A stretch of 36,240 nucleotides of DNA from Comamonadaceae bacterium (lineage in GTDB: Bacteria; Pseudomonadota; Gammaproteobacteria; Burkholderiales; Burkholderiaceae_C). Positions 19,783 to 32,868 of this stretch are shown here, in pieces. Under the pieces are notes generated by a model that saw only the letters and a program-made list of their open reading frames with translations, searched no databases and was not told the origin of the DNA. The DNA lies in assembly GCA_947448325.1 (NCBI GenBank), contig CANFMK010000005.1:1-36240 (forward strand). The letters are read 5' to 3'. Each line of letters starts with the position of its first letter. Positions within the stretch are counted from its first letter, which is position 1. The position numbers and the translations under genes are program-made.

Positions 19783-19814
19783 TTTGAAATCTTCCTGGAG
19801 AAAAGAGAGCAACC

Positions 19815-21347
19815 ATGCAAGACATCATCGAACAACTGGAACACAAGCGTGCTGCGGCCCGCATGGGCGGCGGGCAAAAGCGCATCGATGCGCAGCACGC
19901 CAAAGGCAAACTCACAGCGCGCGAGCGCATCGAGGTGTTGCTGGACGAGGGTACGTTTGAAGAGTGGGACATGTTCGTCGAACACCGTTGCACCGACTTC
20001 GGTATGGAAGACAACAAGATTCCTGGCGATGGCGTGGTCACCGGCTACGGCATGATCAACGGCCGATTGGTGTTTGTCTTCAGCCAAGACTTCACCGTCT
20101 ACGGCGGCGCATTGTCTGAAACGCACGCCGAGAAAATTTGCAAAATCATGGACCAGGCCATGAAAGTCGGCGCACCCGTGATCGGCTTGAACGACTCGGG
20201 CGGCGCCCGGATTCAAGAAGGCGTGGCTTCTCTGGGCGGTTATGCCGACGTATTCCAGCGCAACGTCATGGCTTCTGGCGTGGTGCCGCAGATCAGCATG
20301 ATCATGGGCCCGTCGGCCGGTGGTGCGGTGTATTCCCCTGCCTTGACCGATTTCATCTTCATGGTCAAAGACACGTCTTACATGTTTGTGACGGGCCCTG
20401 AAGTGGTCAAGACCGTGACGCACGAAGAAGTCACGGCCGAAGAATTGGGCGGCGCCTTGACGCACACCACCAAGAGCGGTGTGGCCGACATGGCGTTTGA
20501 GAACGACGTGGAGGCGCTGCTCATGCTGCGTCGCCTGTACAACTACCTGCCGCTGAACAACCGCGAAAAAGCGCCTGTGCGCCCCAGCGGTGATCCCTCT
20601 GGCCGCATGGACATGAGCCTCGACACCTTGGTGCCCGAGAACGCCAACAAGGCTTATGACATGAAAGAACTCATCGTCAAAACTGTGGACGATGGCGACT
20701 TCTTTGAGCTGCAGCCTGACTACGCTAAAAACATCCTGATCGGTTTTGCCCGCATGGAAGGCCAAACCGTGGGCATCGTGGCGAATCAGCCGCTGGTGCT
20801 GGCCGGTTGCCTGGACATCAAAAGCTCCATCAAGGCGGCGCGCTTTGTGCGCTTTTGCGATGCCTTCAATATCCCCGTCATCACCTTTGTCGATGTGCCC
20901 GGCTTCATGCCCGGTACCTCACAAGAGTTCGGCGGCATCATCAAGCACGGCGCCAAGTTGCTCTACGCCTATGCCGAATGCACCGTGCCGAAAATCACCG
21001 TCATCACCCGCAAAGCTTATGGTGGCGCGTACGACGTGATGGCCTCCAAGCACCTGCGTGGTGATGTCAACTTTGCCTGGCCCAACGCCGAGATCGCGGT
21101 CATGGGCGCCAAAGGCGCGGTGGAAATCATCTTCCGTGAAGACAAGGGCGACCCCGAAAAACTGGCCGCCAAAGAAGCCGAATACAAAGCCCGCTTTGCC
21201 AACCCCTTTGTGGCCGGCGCGCGAGGCTTCATCGACGATGTGATCCAGCCGCACGAAACCCGCAAGCGCATTTGCCGCTCGCTGGTCATGCTCAAAGACA
21301 AAAAGCTCGACAACCCCTGGCGCAAGCACGGGAACATCCCGCTTTAA
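19815..21347 (+). CDS. pccB: Propionyl-CoA carboxylase, carboxyltransferase (beta) subunit
   Basis: [95 protein letters not shown]. Confidence 0.96.
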   Translation: MQDIIEQLEHKRAAARMGGGQKRIDAQHAKGKLTARERIEVLLDEGTFEEWDMFVEHRCTDFGMEDNKIPGDGVVTGYGMINGRLVFVFSQDFTVYGGALSETHAEKICKIMDQAMKVGAPVIGLNDSGGARIQEGVASLGGYADVFQRNVMASGVVPQISMIMGPSAGGAVYSPALTDFIFMVKDTSYMFVTGPEVVKTVTHEEVTAEELGGALTHTTKSGVADMAFENDVEALLMLRRLYNYLPLNNREKAPVRPSGDPSGRMDMSLDTLVPENANKAYDMKELIVKTVDDGDFFELQPDYAKNILIGFARMEGQTVGIVANQPLVLAGCLDIKSSIKAARFVRFCDAFNIPVITFVDVPGFMPGTSQEFGGIIKHGAKLLYAYAECTVPKITVITRKAYGGAYDVMASKHLRGDVNFAWPNAEIAVMGAKGAVEIIFREDKGDPEKLAAKEAEYKARFANPFVAGARGFIDDVIQPHETRKRICRSLVMLKDKKLDNPWRKHGNIPL

Positions 21348-21366
21348 GCCCAAGGAGAAGAAGAAC

Positions 21367-23415
<2,049 letters not shown>

Positions 23416-23916
23416 ATGAGCGCTGCGCATCGCCCTTTTAAAGTGCTGGGCATTCAGCAAATCGCCATCGGCGGACCCGACAAGGGCCGCTTGAAAAAGC
23501 TCTGGGTCGACATGTTCGGCCTGGAAGTGACCGGCACGTACCAAAGCGAACGTGAGAACGTGGACGAAGACATCTGCGCCATCGGCGTCGGCCCGTTCAA
23601 GGTCGAAGTCGATTTGATGCAGCCCATGGACATTGAGAAAAAGCCTGCGGTGCACGCCACGCCCTTGAACCATGTGGGCTTGTGGATCGACGATTTGCCA
23701 GTGGCGGTCGAGTGGCTCAGCGCCCAAGGCGTGCGTTTTGCGCCTGGCGGCATCCGCCAAGGGGCGGCGGGTTTTGACATCACATTTTTGCACCCCAAAG
23801 CCAATGAGGAATTTCCGATTGGCGGGGAGGGCGTGCTGATTGAGTTGGTGCAAGCGCCGCCCGAAGTGGTCAAGGCCTTTGCCGCCTTGGCGGCATCCCA
23901 CGCTGCCGCGCACTGA
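23416..23916 (+). CDS. VOC-family protein, probable methylmalonyl-CoA epimerase
   Basis: [65 protein letters not shown]; starts directly after the pccA stop. Confidence 0.75.
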   Translation: MSAAHRPFKVLGIQQIAIGGPDKGRLKKLWVDMFGLEVTGTYQSERENVDEDICAIGVGPFKVEVDLMQPMDIEKKPAVHATPLNHVGLWIDDLPVAVEWLSAQGVRFAPGGIRQGAAGFDITFLHPKANEEFPIGGEGVLIELVQAPPEVVKAFAALAASHAAAH

Positions 23917-23971
23917 AGCACTCAGCACAGCAGATCGGCACAGCGATCTGCGATCTGTGCATTCAAGCCCG

Positions 23972-24688
23972 TCAGGTCTCTCCGGTCTGGCGGGCTTTGG
24001 CTTTGGCGGCGGCTGCGGCGATGGCCGCTTCAATCACACGGCGCTTGCGCGCCAGTTCAGCGGCTGGGTCTGCGCCTTCTGGCACTTTGGTGTGGTGCGC
24101 CAGGTCGGCCAAGTGGGATTGCGCTTTGGCCAAGGCTTGGTCTTGGTGGGTGAGCTCTTCTTCGCGAAGGCGCTGCTGTCGCTGGGTGTAGCGTTCACGC
24201 GCGGTGTCGGCTTGCGCTGCACTCCAGGCGGCCCAACCGGTGCGCGCATCGCTGACGGGCACCATTTCAATACAGTCGACGGGACACACGGGCAGACACA
24301 AATCACAGCCGGTGCAAGCTTGCTCAATCACGGTGTGCATCTGCTTGTTACTGCCGATGATGGCGTCGGTGGGGCAGGCTTTGATGCACAGGGTGCAGCC
24401 AATGCACCAGGCTTCGTCGATCACTGCCACCGTTCTGGGGGCTTCCACACCGAAGTTGGCATCCAGGGGCAAAGCAGGCAGCGCAGTCACCTGCGCAATG
24501 CGGGCAATGCCTTCGGCGCCGCCCGGCGGGCATTGGTTGATACCCGCTTCTGAGCGTGCAATGGCCAAGGCGTAGGCCGCGCAGTCAGGGTAGCCACAGC
24601 GCGTGCACTGCGTTTGGGGCAGCACAGCGTCGATACGCTGTGCCAAAGCGCGTTGCGCGGGCGTGATGCCCGCGCTGGCTGGTGTCAA
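23972..24688 (-). CDS. RnfB/RsxB-like iron-sulfur protein (4Fe-4S ferredoxin)
   Basis: RIDAVLPQTQCTRCGYPDCAAYA, DEAWCIGCTLCIKACPTDAIIGSNKQMHTVIEQACTGCDLCLPVCPVDCI. TTG start at 24688 overlapping the upstream stop (TTGA) proposed. Confidence 0.88.
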   Translation of the reverse strand: MTPASAGITPAQRALAQRIDAVLPQTQCTRCGYPDCAAYALAIARSEAGINQCPPGGAEGIARIAQVTALPALPLDANFGVEAPRTVAVIDEAWCIGCTLCIKACPTDAIIGSNKQMHTVIEQACTGCDLCLPVCPVDCIEMVPVSDARTGWAAWSAAQADTARERYTQRQQRLREEELTHQDQALAKAQSHLADLAHHTKVPEGADPAAELARKRRVIEAAIAAAAAKAKARQTGET

Positions 24689-26121
24689 GCCTTGGCCTTT
24701 CGGCTGGCCGTTTTGGCTTTGGGGGTTTTCACGGCCAAAGCTTTCGCCGCGACTTTGCGCGCAGGTTGAGCGGCTTTGGCTGCAGCACGTTTCACCGCGA
24801 CCACGGGTTGGGCTGCCGCTTTGACCGCTTGAGCGGGGCGAGCCACTTTGGCCGCTTGGGGGGCGTGGCTCAAAATGAACTGGCGCACCTGGGGGTACAC
24901 CACTTCGCGCCAGCGGCGACCGCTGAAAATGCCGTAGTGACCAGCACCGGGCACTTCCAAATGTTGGCTGTCTTTTTTGGCAATGCCTGTGCACAGGTCA
25001 TGGGCCGCAGCCGTCTGGCCAGAACCGGAAATATCGTCCAGTTCGCCTTCCACCGTCAGCATCGCGGTGGTGGTGATGACTTGGGGGCGAACCAGTTCAA
25101 TGCGACCGTCCACGCCTTTGACGTTCCAGGTGCCGTAGACCAGGTTGAAGTCTTGGAACACGGTGCGGATGGTTTCCAAGTAGTAGTCGGCGTCCATGTC
25201 CAGCACCGCGTTGTACTCGTCGTAAAACTTGCGGTGGGCTTCGATGCTGGCATCGTCACCTTTGATCAAGTCTTTGAAATAGTCGTAATGGCTGTTGGCA
25301 TGGCGGTCGGGGTTCATGGCCACAAAGCCGGTGTGCTGCAAAAAGCCAGGGTAGACGCGGCGGCCGGCGCCTGGGAAGTTGCCCGGCACGCGGTAGATCA
25401 CATTGTTTTCAAACCAATCAAAACCCTTGGTGGTGGCCAGGTTGTTCACTGCAGTCGGTGATTTGCGCGCATCGATGGGGCCGCCCATCATGGTCATGGT
25501 CAAAGGTGTTTTTTCGCCGCGACTGGCCATCAGCGAGATGGCCGCCAGCACCGGCACGGTGGGCTGGCACACGCTCACCACATGGCAGTTGCCGTAGATG
25601 GATTGCACGTGGCGGATGAACTCTTGCACATAGTTGATGTAGTCGTCCAGGTGAAACTCGCCATCTTCCAGGGGCACGAGACGGGCGTTCTTCCAGTCGG
25701 TGATGTAGACCTTGTGGTCCCCCAACATGGTGCGCACGGTGTCGCGCAACAAGGTCGCGTAGTGACCTGACAAAGGCGCCACGATCAGCACGGGCGGCTG
25801 GCTTTTGAGTTTGCTCAAGGTGGCGGTGTCATCGGAGTAGCGTTTGAAGCGCAGCAACTCGCAAAACGGTTTTTTGATTTCAATGCGCTCATGAATCGCC
25901 ACGTCCACGCCATCCACATCGACGGTGCGAATACCAAACTCAGGTTTCTCGTAATCTTTGCCTAAACGGTGAAACAGGTCATATCCTGCGGCCATGCGCT
26001 GGGTCAGAGGGGTCTGGCCGGCCAGGTTGCCGGGGTTGCTGAGCAGCTTGGCTGCGGTTTGCGCGAGGTCAGAGAAGGGCTCCATGAAGGAGCGTTGGGT
26101 TTCGTAAATTTGGTAAAGCAT
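24685..26121 (-). CDS. phaZ: Intracellular polyhydroxyalkanoate depolymerase with Lys/Ala-rich C-terminal tail
   Basis: MLYQIYETQRSFMEPFSDLAQ..., VCQPTVPVLAAISLMASRG (lipase-box-like with Cys), PGAGHYGIFSGRRWR; tail AAAKAAQPARKVAAKALAVKTPKAKTASRKAKA. Confidence 0.93.
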   Translation of the reverse strand: MLYQIYETQRSFMEPFSDLAQTAAKLLSNPGNLAGQTPLTQRMAAGYDLFHRLGKDYEKPEFGIRTVDVDGVDVAIHERIEIKKPFCELLRFKRYSDDTATLSKLKSQPPVLIVAPLSGHYATLLRDTVRTMLGDHKVYITDWKNARLVPLEDGEFHLDDYINYVQEFIRHVQSIYGNCHVVSVCQPTVPVLAAISLMASRGEKTPLTMTMMGGPIDARKSPTAVNNLATTKGFDWFENNVIYRVPGNFPGAGRRVYPGFLQHTGFVAMNPDRHANSHYDYFKDLIKGDDASIEAHRKFYDEYNAVLDMDADYYLETIRTVFQDFNLVYGTWNVKGVDGRIELVRPQVITTTAMLTVEGELDDISGSGQTAAAHDLCTGIAKKDSQHLEVPGAGHYGIFSGRRWREVVYPQVRQFILSHAPQAAKVARPAQAVKAAAQPVVAVKRAAAKAAQPARKVAAKALAVKTPKAKTASRKAKA

Positions 26122-26222
26122 GGCGGAGACATCCCTAAATTGTTGCGCTGCAGCAATATACCAGTTGGGTCCCCTGAAAGTTGGAGGGGAAACACTAATC
26201 CACTGTCGCCTGTGTGCAAATG

Positions 26223-26250
26223 AAAAAAGCCGCTCCGAGGAGCGGCTTGG
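26223..26250 (-). terminator. Terminator of the aminotransferase gene
   Basis: On minus strand AAGCCGCTCC-TCG-GAGCGGCTT followed by TTTTC. Confidence 0.85.
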
Positions 26251-26277
26251 GAGGCAAAAAGTCAGTGAAATGTCAGC

Positions 26278-27474
26278 TCAAACCACTTTGGCAATGGATT
26301 GGCAGACGTAATCGACGTTTTTGCTGTTCAGCGCGGCCACACACATGCGACCGGTGTCGGTGCCGTAGACGCCAAATTCATTGCGCAGGCGCACCATTTG
26401 GTCCTTCGACAGCCCCGAGTAGCTGAACATGCCAATCTGGCTGGTGATGAAGCCCATATCTTGCTTGACACCTGCAGCTTTGAGACCGTCCACCAGTTTT
26501 TGGCGCATGGCCTTGATGCGCACGCGCATCTCGCCCAGTTCGCCTTCCCAATGCGCGCGCAACTCGGGGTTGTTCAGCACTGCAGCCACCACGGCACCAC
26601 CGTGGATGGGTGGGTTGGAGTAGTTGGTGCGGATGGCGATTTTCAGCTGCGAGAGCACGCGGCCGCATTCTTCTTTGTCTTGGCACAGCACCGACAGGGC
26701 GCCCACGCGCTCACCGTACAAGCTGAAGCTCTTAGAGAACGAGGTGGAGACCAAAAAGTTCAGACCTGCTGCCACAAACTTGCCGATCACAGCGCCGTCT
26801 TCGGCAATGCCGTGGCCAAAGCCTTGGTAGGCCATGTCCAGGAAAGCGGTCAAGGCCTTGTTTTTGACCACGGCCACCACCTGGTCCCACTGGGCGGCGG
26901 TGATGTCGTAGCCGGTGGGGTTGTGGCAGCAAGCGTGCAAGACCACGATGGTGCCGGGCGCTGCGGCGTTCAGGCTGGCCAACATGCCTTCAAAATTGAC
27001 GCCGCGCTTGTCAGCGTCGTAGTAGGCGTAACTGTCCACCTTGAAGCCGGCGTTCATGAACAAAGCGCGGTGGTTTTCCCAGCTGGGGTCTGAAATCAAG
27101 ACGGTGGCGTTCGGGCTGAGTTTCTTCAAAAAGTCAGCGCCAATTTTCAAACCACCGGTGCCGCCAATGCCCTGGACGGTGGCGACGCGGCCGGAGGTCA
27201 CAGCTTCGCTTTGCGCGCCAAAAACCAGACTTTTCACGGCAGCGTCATAGGCGGCGATGCCGTCAATCGGCAAATAGCCTCGTGCGGTGGGCGTGGCCAT
27301 CAGGGTTTTTTCGGCCGATTGAACGCATTGCAGCAAAGGCAGTTTGCCGTTGTCGTCGAAATACACGCCCACGCCGAGGTTGACTTTGTTGGGATTGGTA
27401 TCGGCAGCAAATTGCTCGTTCAAACCCAAAATCGGGTCACGCGGGGCCATTTCAACGGCGGTAAACAGAGACAT
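26278..27474 (-). CDS. Aspartate/aromatic amino acid aminotransferase (class I)
   Basis: MSLFTAVEMAPRDPILGLNEQFAADTNPNKVNLGVGVYFDD, VVLHACCHNPTGYDIT, STSFSKSFSLYGERVGAL. Confidence 0.94.
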   Translation of the reverse strand: MSLFTAVEMAPRDPILGLNEQFAADTNPNKVNLGVGVYFDDNGKLPLLQCVQSAEKTLMATPTARGYLPIDGIAAYDAAVKSLVFGAQSEAVTSGRVATVQGIGGTGGLKIGADFLKKLSPNATVLISDPSWENHRALFMNAGFKVDSYAYYDADKRGVNFEGMLASLNAAAPGTIVVLHACCHNPTGYDITAAQWDQVVAVVKNKALTAFLDMAYQGFGHGIAEDGAVIGKFVAAGLNFLVSTSFSKSFSLYGERVGALSVLCQDKEECGRVLSQLKIAIRTNYSNPPIHGGAVVAAVLNNPELRAHWEGELGEMRVRIKAMRQKLVDGLKAAGVKQDMGFITSQIGMFSYSGLSKDQMVRLRNEFGVYGTDTGRMCVAALNSKNVDYVCQSIAKVV

Positions 27475-27602
27475 GAAGTAAATCCTAAAGTCAAAAGAAA
27501 GTACCGAAGTGGGGTTTCGGTTACGCTTGCGGGTTACCCCTTATTTTAGCGGGATGGACGGGCCTTTCTTGATGAGCCCATTTCCCGCGCACATTGGCTG
27601 AC

Positions 27603-29690
27603 ATGTCTGAACTTGCGCAAGTGAACAATGAGATGCCTCCCGGGCATTTTGTGAGCTATCCCGACTCGCCTTTTGAGTTGTTCCAGCCTTATCCACCGGC
27701 CGGCGATCAACCCACGGCCATCGAAAAGCTGGTGGAAGGGGTGCATGACGGTGAAGTCTTTCAGACCTTGCTGGGCGTGACGGGTTCGGGCAAAACCTAC
27801 ACCATGGCCAACGTGATTGCCCAATTGGGCCGTCCGGCGATTGTGTTTGCGCCCAACAAAACCTTGGCCGCGCAGTTGTACAGCGAGTTCCGCGAGTTCT
27901 TCCCCAAAAACGCGGTGGAGTACTTTGTCAGCTACTACGACTACTACCAGCCCGAGGCCTATGTGCCGCAGCGCGATTTGTTCATCGAAAAAGACTCGGC
28001 GATCAACGAGCACATCGAGCAGATGCGCCTGTCGTGCACCAAAAGCATCATGGAGCGGCGCGATGTGGTGATCGTGGCCACGGTCTCGGCGATTTACGGC
28101 ATTGGCGAGCCCGAAAGCTACCACCGCATGATCATGACGCTGCGCAACGGCGACAAGCTCGGTCAGCGCGATGTGATTGCGCAGCTCATTCGCATGCAGT
28201 ACCAGCGCAACGACATGGAGTTTTCACGCGGCAAGTTCCGGGTGCGGGGCGACACCATCGACGTGTTTCCGGCCGAACACTCCGAGTTGGCGATTCGCAT
28301 CGAGTTGTTTGACGATGAGATCGAAAGCCTGCAGCTGTTTGACCCACTCACCGGCCGCATCAAACAGAAAATCCCACGCTTCACGGTGTACCCCTCGAGC
28401 CACTATGTGACCCCGCGCGACAAGGTGCTGGCGGCAGTAGAGACCATCAAGATGGAGCTCTCTGACCGGCTCAAGGAGTTGGTGGGCATGGGCAAATTGG
28501 TCGAAGCCCAGCGCTTGGAGCAGCGCACCCGCTTTGATTTGGAAATGCTCTCCGAGGTTGGCCACTGCAAAGGCATTGAGAACTACACCCGCCATTTGTC
28601 CGGCGCGGCGCCAGGCGATGCGCCCAGCACCTTGACCGATTATTTGCCGCCAGACGCCATCATGTTTTTGGACGAGAGTCACCAGATGATTGGCCAGCTC
28701 AGCGCCATGTACAACGGCGACCGCTCACGCAAGACCACCCTGGTGGAATATGGCTTTCGCCTGCCCAGCGCGCTGGACAACCGACCGCTGAAATTTGAAG
28801 AATTTGAAACCAAGATGCGCCAGTGCATCTTCGTTTCGGCCACGCCCGCGGACTACGAAAAACAGCACGCGGGCCAAGTGGTGGAGCAGGTGGTGCGGCC
28901 CACGGGTTTGGTGGACCCGCTGGTGGAGGTGCGCCCCGCCATCCATCAGGTGGACGATGTGCTGCAAGAAATCCGCATTCGCGCGGACAAAAACGAACGG
29001 GTGTTGATCACCACCTTGACCAAGCGCATGTCCGAGCAGCTCACCGACTATTTGAGCGACAACGGGGTGCGGGTGCGCTACTTGCACTCCGACATCGACA
29101 CGGTGGAGCGGGTGGAAATTTTGCGCGACCTGCGCCTGGGGGTGTTTGATGTCTTGGTCGGCATCAACTTGCTGCGTGAGGGCTTGGACATTCCCGAGGT
29201 GTCTTTGGTGGCGATTTTGGACGCCGACAAAGAAGGCTTTTTGCGCTCTGAGCGCAGCCTGATCCAGACCATTGGCCGCGCCGCGCGAAACCTGCACGGG
29301 CAAGCCATTTTGTATGCGGACCGCATGACCGAGTCGATGAAAAAAGCCATCGGCGAAACCGAGCGCCGCCGCGAAAAGCAAATCGCCCACAACCTGACCT
29401 ATGGGATCACGCCGCGCAGCATCGTCAAACAGGTGCGCGATTTGATCGACGGGGTATACAGCGAAAAGTCCGGCAAAGAAGCCGAGCGCCTGGAACTGGC
29501 CGCCGTGCAGCGCGCCAAAGTCGAGGACATGAGCGAAAAAGACGTGGCCAAAGCCATCAAACAGCTGGAAAAGCAAATGATGGAACATGCCCGCAACCTG
29601 GATTTTGAAAAAGCTGCTGGCGTGCGCGACCAATTGGCTGTGCTCAAGGCACAGGCTTTTGGGGCGGTGGGAACCGACCGCATCGCTTGA
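27603..29690 (+). CDS. uvrB: Excinuclease ABC subunit B
   Basis: [89 protein letters not shown]. Confidence 0.98.
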   Translation: MSELAQVNNEMPPGHFVSYPDSPFELFQPYPPAGDQPTAIEKLVEGVHDGEVFQTLLGVTGSGKTYTMANVIAQLGRPAIVFAPNKTLAAQLYSEFREFFPKNAVEYFVSYYDYYQPEAYVPQRDLFIEKDSAINEHIEQMRLSCTKSIMERRDVVIVATVSAIYGIGEPESYHRMIMTLRNGDKLGQRDVIAQLIRMQYQRNDMEFSRGKFRVRGDTIDVFPAEHSELAIRIELFDDEIESLQLFDPLTGRIKQKIPRFTVYPSSHYVTPRDKVLAAVETIKMELSDRLKELVGMGKLVEAQRLEQRTRFDLEMLSEVGHCKGIENYTRHLSGAAPGDAPSTLTDYLPPDAIMFLDESHQMIGQLSAMYNGDRSRKTTLVEYGFRLPSALDNRPLKFEEFETKMRQCIFVSATPADYEKQHAGQVVEQVVRPTGLVDPLVEVRPAIHQVDDVLQEIRIRADKNERVLITTLTKRMSEQLTDYLSDNGVRVRYLHSDIDTVERVEILRDLRLGVFDVLVGINLLREGLDIPEVSLVAILDADKEGFLRSERSLIQTIGRAARNLHGQAILYADRMTESMKKAIGETERRREKQIAHNLTYGITPRSIVKQVRDLIDGVYSEKSGKEAERLELAAVQRAKVEDMSEKDVAKAIKQLEKQMMEHARNLDFEKAAGVRDQLAVLKAQAFGAVGTDRIA

Positions 29691-29708
29691 AGGGTTAACC
29701 CGGACCTT

Positions 29709-29731
29709 AACCCGACCAATTTGATCGGGTT
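29709..29731. repeat. Inverted repeat between uvrB and iscR
   Basis: AACCCGA-CCAATTTGA-TCGGGTT, perfect 7-bp arms; no U-tract follows. Confidence 0.6.
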
Positions 29732-29736
29732 CTGCT

Positions 29737-29761
29737 ATACTTGACCGCGTTAGTAGGACAA
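29737..29761 (+). promoter_or_regulatory. Candidate IscR type 1 (autoregulatory) site
   Basis: ATACTTGACCGCGTTAGTAGGACAA resembles the E. coli type 1 consensus ATASYYGACTRWWWYAGTCRRSTAT, best in the left half; ~30 bp before iscR. Confidence 0.6.
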
Positions 29762-29789
29762 GTTTGTTTCACCCCCACCGGAGCCCGCC

Positions 29790-30326
29790 ATGCGTTTGAC
29801 CACCAAAGGCCGATTTGCCGTCACGGCCATGATCGATCTGGCCCTGCGCCAGCACAGCGGCCCCGTCACCTTGGCGGCCATCAGCCAGCGCCAGCACATT
29901 TCTCTGTCTTATTTGGAGCAGTTGTTCGGCAAGCTGCGCCGTCACCAGTTGGTGGAGTCCACCCGGGGGCCGGGCGGCGGTTACTCTTTGGCGCGCAAAG
30001 CGGCTGAAATCACTGTGGCGGACATCATTGTGTCGGTCGACGAGCCGATCGACGCGACCCACTGCGGCGGCAAAGAAAATTGCCACGGCGAAACCGGCCG
30101 TTGCATGACGCACGATTTATGGGCAGCTTTGAACACCCGCATGGTGGAATTTTTGGATTCCGTCACATTGCAAAAAATGGTGGACGACCAATTGGCCAGC
30201 GGCGTCACCATCGATGACAAGCCCGCCATCAAACGCGCGATTTCGGCCATGCCGGTGGTTCAACCCATTCGCGTGAATGCCCCCAATTCTGTTTTCGCCT
30301 TGGGCAACGCCTTCGCGAAGAACTGA
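29790..30326 (+). CDS. iscR: Fe-S cluster assembly regulator IscR (Rrf2 family)
   Basis: [51 protein letters not shown], cluster ligands [17 protein letters not shown]. Confidence 0.97.
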   Translation: MRLTTKGRFAVTAMIDLALRQHSGPVTLAAISQRQHISLSYLEQLFGKLRRHQLVESTRGPGGGYSLARKAAEITVADIIVSVDEPIDATHCGGKENCHGETGRCMTHDLWAALNTRMVEFLDSVTLQKMVDDQLASGVTIDDKPAIKRAISAMPVVQPIRVNAPNSVFALGNAFAKN

Positions 30327-30370
30327 ATTCAAACACATCAATCTCCTTTTTTGTGAACGTCGAGCACCCC

Positions 30371-31591
30371 ATGGACACCACGCCACACTTTCCGATTTAC
30401 ATGGACTACAGCGCCACCAACCCCTGCGACGAGCGGGTGGTCGACGCCATGGTGCCTTGGCTGCGTAACCACTTTGGCAACCCAGCTTCGCGCAGCCACG
30501 CCTGGGGCTGGGAGGCCGAAGCCGCTGTTGAAAAAGCCCGCGAGCAAGTTGCGGCCTTGATCGGTGCCGACCCCCGCGAAATCGTCTGGACCTCTGGCGC
30601 CACCGAATCCAACAACTTGGCCTTGAAAGGTGCGGCCCACTTTTACAAGTCCAAGGGCAAGCACCTGATCACGGTCAAGACCGAGCACAAAGCCATTTTG
30701 GACACCATGCGCGAGCTTGAGCGACAAGGCTTTGAAGTGACTTACCTGGACGTGCAGGCCGATGGCTTGGTGGACCTGGACGTGTTCAAGGCGGCGATTC
30801 GCCCCGACACCATTTTGGCCAGCGTGATGTTCGTTAACAACGAAATCGGTGTGATCCAAGACATCGCCGCCATTGGCGCGATCTGCCGCGCCAAAGGTGT
30901 GATCTTCCATTGCGACGCGGCGCAAGCCACGGGCCGGGTAGACATCGATCTGACCCAGTTGCCTGTGGACTTGATGAGCCTGACCTCGCACAAAACCTAT
31001 GGCCCCAAGGGCATTGGCGCTTTGTTTGTGCGCCGCAAGCCGCGCATTCGTTTGGAAGCGCAAATGCACGGTGGCGGTCATGAGCGCGGCATGCGCTCTG
31101 GCACTTTGCCCACACACCAGATCGTGGGCATGGGCGAGGCCTACCGCATTGCCAAAGCAGAAATGCACGAAGAGAACATCCGCATCCGGGCTTTGCACGA
31201 CCGCATGTTGGCGGGCTTGCAGGGCATTGAGCAGGTGTTCATCAATGGTCACACCGAAAAGCGCGTGCCCCACAACCTGAACATGAGCTTCAACTACGTC
31301 GAGGGCGAGTCGCTGATCATGGGCATCAAAGGCTTGGCGGTCAGCAGCGGTTCGGCCTGCACGTCGGCCAGTTTGGAGCCCAGCTATGTGTTGCGCGCCC
31401 TGGGCCGCAGCGACGAGTTGGCGCACAGCAGCCTGCGCATGACGATCGGTCGCTGGACCACTGAAGCGGAGATCGACTACGCGGTCGACACGATCAAGAA
31501 GAACGTGGCCAAGCTGCGCGATTTGAGCCCCCTGTGGGACATGTACAAAGACGGCATTGACATCAGCACTATTCAATGGGCCGCCCACTGA
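30371..31591 (+). CDS. iscS: Cysteine desulfurase IscS
   Basis: [65 protein letters not shown]. Confidence 0.98.
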   Translation: MDTTPHFPIYMDYSATNPCDERVVDAMVPWLRNHFGNPASRSHAWGWEAEAAVEKAREQVAALIGADPREIVWTSGATESNNLALKGAAHFYKSKGKHLITVKTEHKAILDTMRELERQGFEVTYLDVQADGLVDLDVFKAAIRPDTILASVMFVNNEIGVIQDIAAIGAICRAKGVIFHCDAAQATGRVDIDLTQLPVDLMSLTSHKTYGPKGIGALFVRRKPRIRLEAQMHGGGHERGMRSGTLPTHQIVGMGEAYRIAKAEMHEENIRIRALHDRMLAGLQGIEQVFINGHTEKRVPHNLNMSFNYVEGESLIMGIKGLAVSSGSACTSASLEPSYVLRALGRSDELAHSSLRMTIGRWTTEAEIDYAVDTIKKNVAKLRDLSPLWDMYKDGIDISTIQWAAH

Positions 31592-31612
31592 ACACCAAAT
31601 AGGAGTACGAAC

Positions 31613-31999
31613 ATGGCATACAGCGACAAAGTGGTCGACCACTACGAAAATCCCCGCAACGTGGGCACTTTTGACAAGGGCGACGAGGATGTGGGCACCG
31701 GCATGGTGGGCGCGCCTGCTTGCGGCGACGTGATGAAACTGCAGATCAAGGTGAATCCACAAACCGGTGTGATCGAAGACGCACGCTTCAAAACCTACGG
31801 TTGTGGTTCGGCCATTGCGTCGAGCTCCTTGGTGACCGAATGGGTCAAAGGCAAAACGCTGGACGAAGCCGCGGCTTTGAAGAACAGCCAAATCGCCGAA
31901 GAGCTGGCCTTGCCGCCCGTGAAAATTCACTGCTCCATCCTGGCCGAAGACGCCATCAAGGCCGCAGTGAACGATTACAAGCAAAAACACGCGCACTGA
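31613..31999 (+). CDS. iscU: Fe-S scaffold IscU
   Basis: [79 protein letters not shown]. Confidence 0.98.
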   Translation: MAYSDKVVDHYENPRNVGTFDKGDEDVGTGMVGAPACGDVMKLQIKVNPQTGVIEDARFKTYGCGSAIASSSLVTEWVKGKTLDEAAALKNSQIAEELALPPVKIHCSILAEDAIKAAVNDYKQKHAH

Positions 32000-32000
32000 C

Positions 32001-32324
32001 ATGGCTGTCTCATTGACCGAAGCGGCCGCTCGCCATGTGACGCGCTACCTGTCCAAGCGTGGCAAAGGTGTGGGCGTTCGTCTGGGCGTGAAAACCACCG
32101 GTTGCTCGGGCTTGGCCTACAAGCTTGAATATGTGGACGAGGTGGCGCCGGAAGACGTGGTGTTTGAAGGCCATGGCGTGAAGGTCTTGATCGACCCGAA
32201 AAGCCTGGCCTACATCGACGGCACCGAACTCGATTTTGTGCGCGAAGGCTTGAACGAGGGGTTTCGTTTCAACAACCCCAATGAGCGCGATCGCTGTGGT
32301 TGTGGCGAATCTTTCCGCGTGTGA
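32001..32324 (+). CDS. iscA: Fe-S assembly protein IscA
   Basis: [30 protein letters not shown]. Confidence 0.97.
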   Translation: MAVSLTEAAARHVTRYLSKRGKGVGVRLGVKTTGCSGLAYKLEYVDEVAPEDVVFEGHGVKVLIDPKSLAYIDGTELDFVREGLNEGFRFNNPNERDRCGCGESFRV

Positions 32325-32842
32325 TCTCGCTGCAGTCCAACGACTTTGAATTGTTTGGCGTGCCCATGGGCTTTGCCTTGGCGCGCGAGTCGGTGGACGC
32401 CCGATGGAAAGAACTCCAGCGCGAAGCGCATCCTGACAAGTTTGCCGCCCAAGGGGATGCCGCACAGCGATTGGCCATGCAATGGTCAGTACGCATCAAC
32501 GAAGCCTATCAACGCCTCAAAGACCCGGTCAAACGCGCCGCCTACCTGTGTGAACTGCATGGTGCGCCGGTGCAAGCCGAAAACAACACCGCCATGCCGG
32601 CTGCTTTTTTGATGCAGCAAATGGCTTGGCGTGAAGCTTTGGACGAGACCCATACCGAGCCGGCCCTGGAGGCCTTGATGGCCGAAGTCCAAAGCGCTAG
32701 AGCGCAATGCTTGACGGAGCTGGCCCGCATGATTGATGAGGCTGGCGACTATATGCAAGCCGTAGGGCAGGTCAGGGCCATGATGTTCATGGACCGCTTT
32801 GCCACCGAAGTGCGCCATCAACTCGACAAGCTGCTCGACTGA
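32321..32842 (+). CDS. hscB: Fe-S co-chaperone HscB
   Basis: [36 protein letters not shown] (HPDK), GTG start at 32321 overlapping the iscA stop. Confidence 0.93.
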   Translation: MISLQSNDFELFGVPMGFALARESVDARWKELQREAHPDKFAAQGDAAQRLAMQWSVRINEAYQRLKDPVKRAAYLCELHGAPVQAENNTAMPAAFLMQQMAWREALDETHTEPALEALMAEVQSARAQCLTELARMIDEAGDYMQAVGQVRAMMFMDRFATEVRHQLDKLLD

Positions 32843-32868
32843 GCCGACATCCTTTTTTACGACATTCC

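Noticed and set aside
27475-27602. LexA/SOS box upstream of uvrB
   Set aside because: No CTGT-N8-ACAG motif seen in the spacer.
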